Both the position numbers and the translations under genes were made by a program. Of a DNA stretch of 34,254 bases, positions 22,982-30,533 are shown in pieces. The notes below the pieces were generated by a model. The model did no database searches. It saw only the letters and a program-made list of their open reading frames with translations, and was not told where the DNA came from. Position 1 is the stretch's first letter. Every line of letters starts with the position of its first letter. This stretch comes from Methanomassiliicoccales archaeon (lineage in GTDB: Archaea; Thermoplasmatota; Thermoplasmata; Methanomassiliicoccales; UBA472): assembly GCA_028682915.1 (NCBI GenBank), contig JAJRAN010000036.1, forward strand, positions 1 to 34,254, written 5' to 3'.

Positions 22982-24421
22982 TTGGTGGTTCGAAGGCAGG
23001 GTGACACCGAGGGGACCGATAAGCGCTGGAAGGAATACCATTCCCTATGGCTCCTGCTCTTCCTCTCCTGGACCCTCCTCTACATCGACCGGGCCATAAC
23101 CGGGCCCGTCGTTGCTTGGATGATCGACAACGATGCGGGTTTCATGGCCGAAGCTCGATTCCCGTTCGCCTTGGGCGGGATCATCGGCTCCATGTTCTTC
23201 GCCGGCTACATGCTCACCCAATTCCCCTCCGGATATCTTGGGGACCGGCTCGGGCATAGGGCGATGATCGTTCTAAGTCTGCTTTGGTCGGGGATCGCCA
23301 CATTGGCAAGTGGTATGACCAAGAGCCTTACAGGCTTCGTCGCTCTCAGGGTCTTGACCGGCTTGGGCGAGGGAGCCTATTATTCGAACGACCGCGCGGT
23401 CGTCTGCGAGACCACTCCGGAAGGGGAACGGTCATTAGGCCTTGGGTTGGTCTTCACCGGTCTGGCGCTGGGCATGACCCTGGCCTTTGCGCTCACGCCC
23501 ACCATGCTCGACATGGGGGAGGATTGGTTAGGGGCCGAGGTGGCCTGGACCCTTCCCTTCCTGGCCTTCTCTGTTCCCACTTTCCTCCTTGGGATAATCC
23601 TCTGGCGGCGCTTCGGTGTGCCCAAAGGGGTGCTGGGAAAGGCGGGGTTGAAGCTCGCTGTCTGGTCGTCCTGCTTCCTCGTGGCTCTGATGCTTGTTTA
23701 CCTGGCCACCGTGCATCTCGGCTTCGGTCTATTGTTCCAGGCTTCTGCCGTGCTCTTGGTCACATTGATCCTTATCGCCATTATCTACCGAAGGCTGGGA
23801 GGGACGAGCCAGGCGCTGCGGGACCGTCGCCTGGTCATCCTTTATGTCTCGGCCATACCTCTCCTCTACACCCTATGGTTCTTCGGCTTCTGGGCCCTCA
23901 TGGTCGTATCCGAGTCGTCCGACCTTGGCATCTCCGCGGCGGCTATGTACGCTGCACTGTTCGGTCTGGCCAATGGAATTGGATATCCGCTCGGAGGCAG
24001 GCTGGGGGACGCCGTGGGGAGGGAACACAGGCCAAGATTGTACGTGATGCTGTGCGCAGGCGTCGCTGTATCGGTGCTCGCCATAGCCTTCCTGGTCCTT
24101 TCCAAGACGAGCTCCCTCGAGCTCGGCATGGCGCTCTTCATCATGGGGGTGTTCTTCGCCTCTGCCCAGACCGTGCATATGACCATCGCTGCCGACATGT
24201 CTCCACCAGGACAGAGGGGACAGACCTTCGGGATGTGGAACCTGGTCGCCGAGATAGGTGCGGTCTTGGCCCCAGTGCTCTCGGGAGTATTGAGGGACAT
24301 GACCGGGAACTGGACCCTCGCGATCCTCCTGGACGCATCATTGCTGGCCATAAGCGCGGCTTTGGTCTCCTACCTGTGGTTCGACGATAGGCGAAGTGCG
24401 CGCCCCTGCCACCGACAATGA
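22982..24421 (+). CDS. Major facilitator superfamily transporter
   Basis: A 479-residue protein with about 12 hydrophobic segments in two halves and a longer central loop. GYLGDRLGHRA between helices 2 and 3 matches MFS motif A, and RVLTGLGEGAYYSNDRAV matches the helix 4-5 region of organic anion or sugar-phosphate type carriers. GYPLGGRLGDAVGREHR is the second-half copy of motif A. The substrate cannot be told. The start is a TTG at 22982 with GGAGG eight bases upstream; a GTG follows directly as the next codon. AT-rich sites near 22884-22901 may be its promoter. The end is near the phosphoesterase promoter. Confidence 0.82.
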   Translation: MVVRRQGDTEGTDKRWKEYHSLWLLLFLSWTLLYIDRAITGPVVAWMIDNDAGFMAEARFPFALGGIIGSMFFAGYMLTQFPSGYLGDRLGHRAMIVLSLLWSGIATLASGMTKSLTGFVALRVLTGLGEGAYYSNDRAVVCETTPEGERSLGLGLVFTGLALGMTLAFALTPTMLDMGEDWLGAEVAWTLPFLAFSVPTFLLGIILWRRFGVPKGVLGKAGLKLAVWSSCFLVALMLVYLATVHLGFGLLFQASAVLLVTLILIAIIYRRLGGTSQALRDRRLVILYVSAIPLLYTLWFFGFWALMVVSESSDLGISAAAMYAALFGLANGIGYPLGGRLGDAVGREHRPRLYVMLCAGVAVSVLAIAFLVLSKTSSLELGMALFIMGVFFASAQTVHMTIAADMSPPGQRGQTFGMWNLVAEIGAVLAPVLSGVLRDMTGNWTLAILLDASLLAISAALVSYLWFDDRRSARPCHRQ

Positions 24422-24429
24422 TTTAATTG
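24421..24429 (+). promoter_or_regulatory. TATA box of the phosphoesterase (leaderless)
   Basis: ATTTAATTG is centred 25 bases before the ATG at 24450, at the end of the MFS gene. This spacing supports a leaderless start at 24450 rather than the in-frame GTG at 24396. Confidence 0.45.
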
Positions 24430-24449
24430 AGGATACCGTGGGAATCACG

Positions 24450-25196
24450 ATGCTCGTTTGCGCCATGGGGGACGTGCACGGCGATCAATACCTGGACCTG
24501 CTGAAAGAGGGCCGAGATAAGTTGGGAGCATGCGACCTCGTCCTATTAGCTGGGGACGTCACCGATACCAACGACCTGGAGATATACGGTCAGGTGCTCG
24601 GCACCCTGAGGGAGCTGACCGATGCGGAGATCCTGGCGGTTTTCGGAAACGAGGAGTATGATTCCTCCCACTTAGAGTACAGGGAGAGGTTCCGCATCGT
24701 CTTTCTGGAGGAGGAGTCCAAGGACCTGCGGTTCGATGACCTCAAGGTCAAGGTGGTAGGTACCACGGGTTCATTGGACCGGCCCACCTGGTGGCAGCGC
24801 ACCAACGTGCCTGACATCTGGGTAAGATATAAGGAGAGGCTGAGCAAGACCTCCTCCTTGCTAGAGAAGGGCGACGCCGACGTCATGGTGCTGCTCATGC
24901 ATTATGCGCCAACCTATGCCACGTTGGAAGGGGAGAAGCCATCGTCGTTCCCGGAGATGGGGTCCCTGGCCTTCGAGGGCCTGGTCCTGGAACGAAGGCC
25001 GGACCTGGCGCTGCACGCCCATGCCCACAGGGGAAGGAGGAAGGCGGCCCTGGTCAAAAGGCAGCGGAGCCTCGAGGACTATTCCGCCAAAGGCTCCGAG
25101 GTGATGGTCCACAACGTCTCCCTTCCCGTGGTCGGGCGGCCAACCTTCTTCGAGATAAAGGGGGAGGAGAGCGGTGTCTCCGTCCGCGAGTTGTAG
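24450..25196 (+). CDS. Calcineurin-like metallophosphoesterase (archaeal Icc-related type)
   Basis: A 248-residue protein with the phosphoesterase metal motifs in order: D8 and H10 in GDVHGD, D36 in AGDVTD, GNEEYD at 66-71, H151 in MHYAPTY, and HAHAH at 189-193. The usual GNH(D/E) motif has Glu in place of His, which should affect the general-acid residue; the rest of the di-metal site is intact. The substrate is unknown, and phosphodiester or nucleotide hydrolysis is the family role. Its end overlaps the next gene by 23 bases, so it is translationally linked to the EndoV fusion. The GTG at 24396 inside the MFS gene is an alternative start. Confidence 0.8.
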   Translation: MLVCAMGDVHGDQYLDLLKEGRDKLGACDLVLLAGDVTDTNDLEIYGQVLGTLRELTDAEILAVFGNEEYDSSHLEYRERFRIVFLEEESKDLRFDDLKVKVVGTTGSLDRPTWWQRTNVPDIWVRYKERLSKTSSLLEKGDADVMVLLMHYAPTYATLEGEKPSSFPEMGSLAFEGLVLERRPDLALHAHAHRGRRKAALVKRQRSLEDYSAKGSEVMVHNVSLPVVGRPTFFEIKGEESGVSVREL

Positions 25197-26139
25197 CGAG
25201 GACGTGGATCTGATCGGCCTGATCTTCGAGGCCGTGGGCCAGATTCCAGAAGGGAAGGTCAGTACCTATGGGGATATAGCCAAGGCCATGGGGGACGTCA
25301 GAGCGGCAAAGGCGGTGGCCCAGGTCCTATGGGATGTGGATTGCCAGGAGGTGCCGAGGCATCGAGTGGTCTCCGCTGACGGAACCCTCGGCAGCTGTGT
25401 TGCGATATCCGTCTCAGAGGTGACGAGGCGGCTGATGGAGGAAGGCGTGTTCATACATAATGGGAGGATCGCCAGCCTGGAGGCGACCAGATTCGCCGAC
25501 TTTCACATCCCATCGGTCCTTCGGCAGCTACAGGCGGAGCAGGAGGCTCTGCGGCTCTCGGTGGTGGATTCGGACGATTTTCCGAGGCCGGCATGCGTCT
25601 CAGGGCTCGATGCCTCTTATACCAAGGATTGGGGGTGCGTTGCATTGGTGCGCATGGACCTGGAGAGCCTGGAGGTGGTGGAGGCCAGGAGCGCGGTTGG
25701 CCGGGTGCGGTTCCCCTACATAACCGGATACCTGGCATACAGGGAGCTCCCTCTCATCCGTAAGGTCTTCAGTGACCGAGACGGCGACATCCTTCTAATC
25801 GATGGCCATGGTATCCTTCATCCCAGGGGGTTCGGGGTCGCCTCCCAGGTCGGGGTGTGCTTGGACGTCGCCACCATCGGGGCGGCCAAGAGCCACCTCG
25901 TCGGGGCGATAGAAGGTGATGGGCCGAAGGCCAAGGTGATGGTCGATGGTGAGCTGAAGGGGATAAGGCTCAGTCCCAAGGGAGGGAAAGGGATTTTCGT
26001 CTCGGTGGGACATCGCATCTCATTGACGACCGCCTGCGCCTTATGCGAGCGCCTTATGATCGGAAGGATCCCGGAGCCGCTGCGATTGGCGCATGTCCTG
26101 GCCACAAGAAGGCGGAAGGAATTGGAGATAGAGCCATGA
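25174..26139 (+). CDS. Alkyltransferase-like domain fused to endonuclease V
   Basis: A 321-residue two-domain DNA repair protein. Residues 10-100 form an O6-alkylguanine transferase DNA-binding domain (EGKVSTYGDIAKAMG, RAAKAVAQVLW), but the active site reads PRHRVV at 61-66 instead of PCHRVV, so the alkyl-acceptor cysteine is Arg62. Residues 112-321 are endonuclease V: D146 in SGLDASY, E191 in GYLAYRELP, D210 in LLIDGHGILHPRGFG and K239 in IGAAKSHL. EndoV nicks near deaminated bases such as inosine. A similar fusion with an active transferase is known from Ferroplasma. The GTG at 25174 has the strong site GGGGGAGGAG and overlaps the phosphoesterase end. The N-domain probably only senses alkylated guanine. 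Confidence 0.88.
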   Translation: MSPSASCSEDVDLIGLIFEAVGQIPEGKVSTYGDIAKAMGDVRAAKAVAQVLWDVDCQEVPRHRVVSADGTLGSCVAISVSEVTRRLMEEGVFIHNGRIASLEATRFADFHIPSVLRQLQAEQEALRLSVVDSDDFPRPACVSGLDASYTKDWGCVALVRMDLESLEVVEARSAVGRVRFPYITGYLAYRELPLIRKVFSDRDGDILLIDGHGILHPRGFGVASQVGVCLDVATIGAAKSHLVGAIEGDGPKAKVMVDGELKGIRLSPKGGKGIFVSVGHRISLTTACALCERLMIGRIPEPLRLAHVLATRRRKELEIEP

Positions 26140-27035
26140 GGATCGTCGTGTTCGGCGCTGGATCGCTGGGAAGCCTGGTGGGAGGATTGCTCACCCGGAG
26201 GAACGAGGTCACCCTGATCGGCCGACAGCCGCATGTCCAGGCGATCGAGGAGAGCGGGCTGGTGATCGCGGGCATGGTGGAGGCGGTGGTGGTCCCGAGG
26301 GCGGCGGAGGACATCCGAGGCCTGCCCCCGGCGGACCTGGTCCTGGTCACGGTAAAATCCTATGACACCCAGGAGGCGCTGGAGGCCATAAGACCTCTGG
26401 TATCCGATTCCACCCTGGTGGTCTCGCTCCAGAATGGGCTGAACAACGCGGGGCTCGTCACCAGGGCCTTCCCCGGAAGGGCGGTGATCGGCGTTACCTC
26501 CCTGGGAGCGACCAAGTCCGGGCCAGGTAGGGTGTTCTATGCGGGCGAGGGCGACACCTATTTCGGCACCGTCCAGGGCGATCCCGAGGATGCTGCGAGA
26601 GTGGCCGAAACCTTCAATTCCGTGGGGTTGGACTCCTACGTAACCGACGACATCATGGCCGAGGTCTGGGCCAAGGCTATCATCAATGCCGCGGTCAACC
26701 CCCTCACCGCGATCGCCCGCTGTAAGAACGGGGGCATATTGAAGGACGAGAGCCTCAAGCGGCTGGCGGAGCTGGCTTGTCTAGAGGGCGAGAGGGTGGC
26801 CAAGGCCAATGGAATCGAGCTGGGGGCCGAGCCCATGTTCGAGCGCACCAAGCTTGTCCTCCGCCGGACCTCAGAGAACAAGTCCAGCATGCTCCAGGAT
26901 GTGGAGAGGAGGAAGAGGACCGAGGTCGATGAGATCTCCGGTGAGATTGTACGCCGGGCTTTGGCTTCTGGGGTGGAAGCACCTGTCAATCATACGTTAT
27001 GGCTTCTGGTCCGTTCCATAACCAATTTCAGCTGA
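26136..27035 (+). CDS. panE: 2-dehydropantoate 2-reductase
   Basis: A 299-residue ketopantoate reductase. The NADP-binding GAGSLGS is at 7-13. The segment VKSYDT, SLQNGLNN at about 97-104 and the catalytic region WAKAIINAAVNPLTA (K180, N184, N188) are all as in PanE. It makes pantoate for coenzyme A. The open frame continues upstream within the EndoV gene, but the ATG at 26136 overlaps the preceding stop in ATGA and begins directly at the Rossmann strand MRIVVFG, so it is the start. It is the last gene of the run phosphoesterase-EndoV fusion-panE. Confidence 0.9.
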   Translation: MRIVVFGAGSLGSLVGGLLTRRNEVTLIGRQPHVQAIEESGLVIAGMVEAVVVPRAAEDIRGLPPADLVLVTVKSYDTQEALEAIRPLVSDSTLVVSLQNGLNNAGLVTRAFPGRAVIGVTSLGATKSGPGRVFYAGEGDTYFGTVQGDPEDAARVAETFNSVGLDSYVTDDIMAEVWAKAIINAAVNPLTAIARCKNGGILKDESLKRLAELACLEGERVAKANGIELGAEPMFERTKLVLRRTSENKSSMLQDVERRKRTEVDEISGEIVRRALASGVEAPVNHTLWLLVRSITNFS

Positions 27036-27121
27036 GCCCAGCGATGCTTCGGCCCATGACCGCAAGGTCGCATGGTGGTCCGAAGCCTTGTGATGGTGGA
27101 TGGTCCAGCTGGAACGGAAAC

Positions 27122-27130
27122 CTTAATTAT
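27122..27130 (+). promoter_or_regulatory. TATA box of the GfcR-like gene
   Basis: CTTAATTAT predicts a start near 27152, nine bases before the ATG at 27161, so a near-leaderless message. The rest of the 125-base gap after panE shows nothing else. Confidence 0.45.
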
Positions 27131-27160
27131 GATGCCTCCTGATGTTCAAGCGGTGGTCCG

Positions 27161-27802
27161 ATGGTAGATGTGAAGGACTTGGCGAAGAAGGCACGAGAGT
27201 ACAAGGAGCGGGGCCTGAACGAGAGGGAGATCGGCGACGAGCTGCATGTATCCGTGGACACAGTCAGGTACCTTTTAGAAGAGGGGATGGACGGGACCCT
27301 TCCGCCAAGCGACATCAAGATCGGCTGGAGGAGCATCGGCGTCTACGGTGCCAGGATCGCCATGATGAGCGAGATCCTGTCCGACCTGATCGTTGAGGAG
27401 ATGGAGCAGCGCGATCTGGACGTCGAAGTAGTCTTGGGTATCGCCGTCAACGGGGTCTCCTTCGCCACCTATATCTCGGACATGCTCGATTCCGAGCTGG
27501 CCATCTACAAGCCTCCGGTCGAGCGCGGGAAGGCGGGGGGCTCGATCAGCGGCAACTATGCCTCCGTCGAGGGGAAGAAGGTGGTCATCGTCGATGACGT
27601 GATGTCCACTGGAGCCACCGCGCAGGAGGCGATCAAGGACGTCCGCGCCGCGGGCGGCACGCCCGTACTGATGGTCGTAATAGTGAACAAGAGCAGCCAG
27701 AACGAGGTCGATGGCGTCCCTCTCAGGGGAATCATCCGGGCCAGGTCCATGGGCGGCACCATTCTGGGGCATGGTCCGTTGCGCTCCTTCCCCTACAAAT
27801 AG
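27161..27802 (+). CDS. gfcR: HTH-phosphoribosyltransferase regulator, GfcR-like
   Basis: A 213-residue protein. Residues 1-45 form a helix-turn-helix (LNEREIGDELHVSVDTVRYLLEEG). The rest is a type I phosphoribosyltransferase fold with the PRPP-binding signature VVIVDDVMSTGAT at 141-153. Archaeal proteins of this build are annotated as orotate phosphoribosyltransferase-like, and in haloarchaea GfcR controls sugar catabolism genes. Here it probably senses a phosphorylated metabolite; the targets are unknown. The ATG at 27161 opens right after the promoter. The small gene downstream follows after three bases and is in the same transcript. Confidence 0.85.
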   Translation: MVDVKDLAKKAREYKERGLNEREIGDELHVSVDTVRYLLEEGMDGTLPPSDIKIGWRSIGVYGARIAMMSEILSDLIVEEMEQRDLDVEVVLGIAVNGVSFATYISDMLDSELAIYKPPVERGKAGGSISGNYASVEGKKVVIVDDVMSTGATAQEAIKDVRAAGGTPVLMVVIVNKSSQNEVDGVPLRGIIRARSMGGTILGHGPLRSFPYK

Positions 27803-27805
27803 ACC

Positions 27806-28282
27806 ATGAACGCCCCTGAGGACAAATGGGACCTCGACACCGACCCTCTCACCGAGGATGACCGAGCCAGGATATTGGCCCGGATACACTCGGCGCTTTA
27901 CTGGCTGGGGAAGTTCATCCCCGAGGAAGAGATACTGGACGGCAAGATGGTCCCCCTTCGCGATATCATTTACAAGTTCGTGACCGATCCAAACCCATCG
28001 GACGAGGAGGTGGCCGCGGCCCTGTCCCTCTCCGATTCTATGCAGAGTAAGGCCAGGGACCTCGAGGCCTCCTTGAAGGGCGAAGAGCACCTGACCAAGG
28101 GGCAAGCGCACATGCTCCTGGATGAGATATGCGGCCTGATGCGCGCGGTCGACGAGGTCCGGACCTCCAAGGGACCAGACGCACAGCTCAAGGCGAGGGC
28201 GCTCATGGCCAAGGTCAGGGACGAGAAGCGCTGGCAGGAATTCATCAAATCTGTGGGCTTCTTGAACGACATCGAGCATTGA
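27806..28282 (+). CDS. Conserved-looking helical protein of unknown function
   Basis: A 158-residue soluble, mainly helical protein. The segment RARILARIHSALYWLGKFIPEEE near residues 20-42 and KMVPLRDIIYKFV near 48-60 recall the archaeal DUF5788 group, but I cannot confirm the family. No cysteine motif, signal peptide or membrane helix is seen. It begins three bases after the GfcR-like stop codon, so the pair is co-transcribed and may act together. The end is 111 bases before the lysine operon regulator, with the promoter of that operon between. Confidence 0.65.
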   Translation: MNAPEDKWDLDTDPLTEDDRARILARIHSALYWLGKFIPEEEILDGKMVPLRDIIYKFVTDPNPSDEEVAAALSLSDSMQSKARDLEASLKGEEHLTKGQAHMLLDEICGLMRAVDEVRTSKGPDAQLKARALMAKVRDEKRWQEFIKSVGFLNDIEH

Positions 28283-28322
28283 ACCTGTGCAAACACTTTA
28301 TGACGTTGCTGTTTCTCGGAAG

Positions 28323-28330
28323 TATTAAGT
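28323..28330 (+). promoter_or_regulatory. TATA box of the lysine operon
   Basis: TATTAAGT predicts a transcript start near 28352, about 42 bases before the Lrp-type regulator. An ACTTTATG site near 28295 is a weaker candidate. The following 50 bases hold two inverted repeats. Confidence 0.4.
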
Positions 28331-28345
28331 AATGTTCTTCCTTTA

Positions 28346-28363
28346 TCGTAAAAAAACATACGA
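28346..28363 (+). promoter_or_regulatory. Inverted repeat at predicted lysine operon transcript start
   Basis: TCGTA and TACGA flank eight A-rich bases. With the outer bases included, eight of nine positions pair (TTTATCGTA against TACGAAAAA). The dyad with an A/T centre is what Lrp/AsnC dimers often bind, and it covers the predicted transcription start, so autoregulation is plausible but not shown. Confidence 0.4.
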
Positions 28364-28367
28364 AAAA

Positions 28368-28381
28368 TTGTAGAGATACAA
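28368..28381 (+). promoter_or_regulatory. Second inverted repeat before the Lrp-type gene
   Basis: TTGTA, GAGA, TACAA is a perfect five-base dyad just upstream of the GGAGG ribosome site. It could be a second binding site in phase with the one at 28346, at about two helical turns, or a small RNA stem. Confidence 0.35.
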
Positions 28382-28393
28382 CGAAGGAGGCGA

Positions 28394-28825
28394 ATGAGGA
28401 TGATCGATCATTTGGACGAGAACATCATTGAGATCCTCAAGAAGGACTCCAGGAAGCCCTTCGTGGAGATCGCGGACGAGTTGAAGGTCTCAGAGGGGAC
28501 CATTCGAAGCAGGGTGAGGAAGCTCTTCGACGAGGGCGTAATCCAGAGCTTCACCATCAAGACCAGCTCCAAGAACGTGAAGGCCATCATCGAGGTCAAG
28601 ATCGATGTGAACGTCAATACCTCGGAGGTCGCCAACCAGATCGCGAAGTTCGATGGCGTTTCGGAGGTGTTCGAGGTGACCGGGGAGGAGGACATCGTCG
28701 CCATCATAGACGTCACCTCATCGCCTCAGCTGAACGACATCATCGAGCGCATCCGTCATTTCGATAATGTGCAATCGACACGGACCAGGCTAATCCTCAA
28801 GGAGCACTTCGGGGTGAGCGAATGA
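28394..28825 (+). CDS. Lrp/AsnC-type regulator heading the lysine operon
   Basis: A 143-residue protein. An N-terminal helix-turn-helix (DENIIEILKKDSRKPFVEI, then VSEGTIRSRVRKLFDEG) is joined to a C-terminal RAM ligand domain (VNTSEVANQIAKFDGVSEVFEVTGEEDIVAIIDV). Its place at the head of the dap/lys genes recalls LysM, the lysine-responsive regulator of Sulfolobus. Lysine or another amino acid as effector is inferred. GGAGG at 28386-28390 precedes an ATG at 28394 by three bases and an ATG at 28400 by nine; the second may be the true start and would remove two residues. The stop overlaps dapA in ATGA. Confidence 0.88.
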   Translation: MRMIDHLDENIIEILKKDSRKPFVEIADELKVSEGTIRSRVRKLFDEGVIQSFTIKTSSKNVKAIIEVKIDVNVNTSEVANQIAKFDGVSEVFEVTGEEDIVAIIDVTSSPQLNDIIERIRHFDNVQSTRTRLILKEHFGVSE

Positions 28826-29703
28826 TCCACCTCCAGGGCACTGGGACCGCCATCGTGACCCCCTTCAAGGAGGGCGGGGAGGTGGACGAGGAGGGCTTGC
28901 GCTCGCTAGTGACATTCCAAGAGGAGAACGGGGTCGACTTCATCGTCCCAGTGGGCACGACCGGGGAATCGGCCACGCTCTCCCACACGGAGCATCTCAA
29001 GGTGATCAAGATCGTTGTCGACCAGGCCAAGCGGGCAAAGGTGGTGGCGGGGGCGGGGAGCAACTCCACCAGCGAGGCCATCCACCTTTCAAAGGGAGCC
29101 AGGGACCTGGGGGTGAGCGCCATCCTGTCCATCTCCCCGTACTATAACAAGCCGACTCAGAAGGGGCTGATCAAGCACTATGAGGCCATCACCAAAGCGG
29201 TGGACGCGCCCTTCATCGTCTACAACGTCCCAGGGCGGACGGGCAGCAACATTAACCCGTCGACCGTGCTGAAGCTGGCCGAGAACCCCAACATCATCGG
29301 GGTAAAGGAGGCCAGCGGGAACATGTCCCAGATAATGGCCATATTGGAGAGGGCCCCGAAGGGCTTCTCCGTCGTCTCCGGGGACGACGCGCTGACCTTC
29401 CCGATAATGGCCTTGGGAGGAAGGGGCGTCATCTCTGTGGCCTCGAACGTGGCGCCATCGCAGGTCAGCTCGATGGTCAGGGATGCCCTCGATGGGAGGT
29501 GGGAGGAGTCGCGCAAGCAGCACTTCAGGCTGCTGCCGCTGTTCACCAACCTCTTCCTGGAGACCAACCCCATACCTGTGAAGACCGCATTGCGCATGAT
29601 GGGCATGCCAGCGGGGGTCTTCCGCCTGCCCTTGTGCGAGATGGAACCATCCAATCAGGAGGTCCTAAGGAAGACCCTGGCGGATCTCGGGCTACTCAAG
29701 TGA
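28822..29703 (+). CDS. dapA: 4-hydroxy-tetrahydrodipicolinate synthase
   Basis: A 293-residue TIM-barrel aldolase. GTTGES at 45-50, the proton-relay Tyr134 in VYNVPGRTG and the Schiff-base Lys162 in GVKEASG are the DapA catalytic set. It joins pyruvate and aspartate semialdehyde, the first committed step to diaminopimelate. Related aldolases share this fold, but the genes around it settle the role. The ATG at 28822 overlaps the regulator's stop by four bases. The 50-base gap to dapB is the largest in the operon. Confidence 0.95.
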   Translation: MIHLQGTGTAIVTPFKEGGEVDEEGLRSLVTFQEENGVDFIVPVGTTGESATLSHTEHLKVIKIVVDQAKRAKVVAGAGSNSTSEAIHLSKGARDLGVSAILSISPYYNKPTQKGLIKHYEAITKAVDAPFIVYNVPGRTGSNINPSTVLKLAENPNIIGVKEASGNMSQIMAILERAPKGFSVVSGDDALTFPIMALGGRGVISVASNVAPSQVSSMVRDALDGRWEESRKQHFRLLPLFTNLFLETNPIPVKTALRMMGMPAGVFRLPLCEMEPSNQEVLRKTLADLGLLK

Positions 29704-29753
29704 GGCCCGAGCCTCATCATTTTCCCTATCTGATCCAAAGGAGAGGTGTTGGC

Positions 29754-30533
29754 ATGATCAAAGTAGTAGTGGGCGGAGCCACAGGAAGACTCGGCTCCAT
29801 GATTTGCGAGCTTGTGAGACAGCAGAGCGACATGCAGCTGGTGGCGGGAGTGGTCTCGGACTCGGGAGGGCATGCGGGCAAGGAGATTTCCCAGGGTTGC
29901 AGGCTCTTCCCCTCAGCGGAGCTGGAGAAGGCGTTGGAACGCGCCGATGTCTACGTGGACGCCACCTCACCCTCCGCGGCCGCCAAGAACTTGGTGAAGG
30001 TGCCACCGCTGGGCATCAATTGCGTAGTGGCAACCACCGGCCTGCCAGAGGATTTGCTGAAATCGTTCGAGGCTGGGGTCCAGGAGAACAACATCTCGGC
30101 GGTGGTGTCTCCCAACTTCTCGGTGGGAGTGAACGTCTTCTGGAAGATGTGCGGGGTGCTGGCTGCGGTCCTGGAGAATTACGATATAGAGATAATCGAG
30201 ACGCATCACGACAAGAAGAAGGACGCGCCCTCGGGGACGGCGGCCAAGGCGGCCCAGATCGTTTCCGAGGTGACCGGGATAGAGTCCATCGTATACGGGC
30301 GCCAGGGCGTGGTCGGCGCCCGGGGCCGGGAGATCGGCGTTCACGCGGTCCGGGCCGGGGACGTGGTGGGGGAGCATACCATCATCTTCGCAGGCAACCG
30401 GGAGAGGGTCGAGCTCACGCATCGGGCGCATTCCCGCGAGACCTTCGCCGAGGGCTGCTTGACGGCCATCCGCTGGGTCTCGGCCAGGCGCGATGGGAAG
30501 ATCCACAGCATGGCAGAGGTGCTGGGGCTTTGA
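29754..30533 (+). CDS. dapB: 4-hydroxy-tetrahydrodipicolinate reductase
   Basis: A 259-residue reductase. GGATGRLG at 7-14 binds NAD(P)H, and ETHHDKKKDAPSGTA at 149-163 is the DapB substrate signature with its His pair and Lys. ATTGLPED and VVSPNFSVGVN also fit. The frame is open upstream, but the ATG at 29754 follows GGAGAGGTG by five bases and opens on the Rossmann strand MIKVVVGGATG. Its TGA overlaps the TTG start of lysC in TTGA. Confidence 0.95.
   Translation: MIKVVVGGATGRLGSMICELVRQQSDMQLVAGVVSDSGGHAGKEISQGCRLFPSAELEKALERADVYVDATSPSAAAKNLVKVPPLGINCVVATTGLPEDLLKSFEAGVQENNISAVVSPNFSVGVNVFWKMCGVLAAVLENYDIEIIETHHDKKKDAPSGTAAKAAQIVSEVTGIESIVYGRQGVVGARGREIGVHAVRAGDVVGEHTIIFAGNRERVELTHRAHSRETFAEGCLTAIRWVSARRDGKIHSMAEVLGL

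Noticed and set aside
29804-30529. Upstream extension of the lysC frame through dapB
   Set aside because: The Arg/Gly-rich translation matches nothing and lies in another frame of dapB; LysC homology begins at KFGGTSVG.
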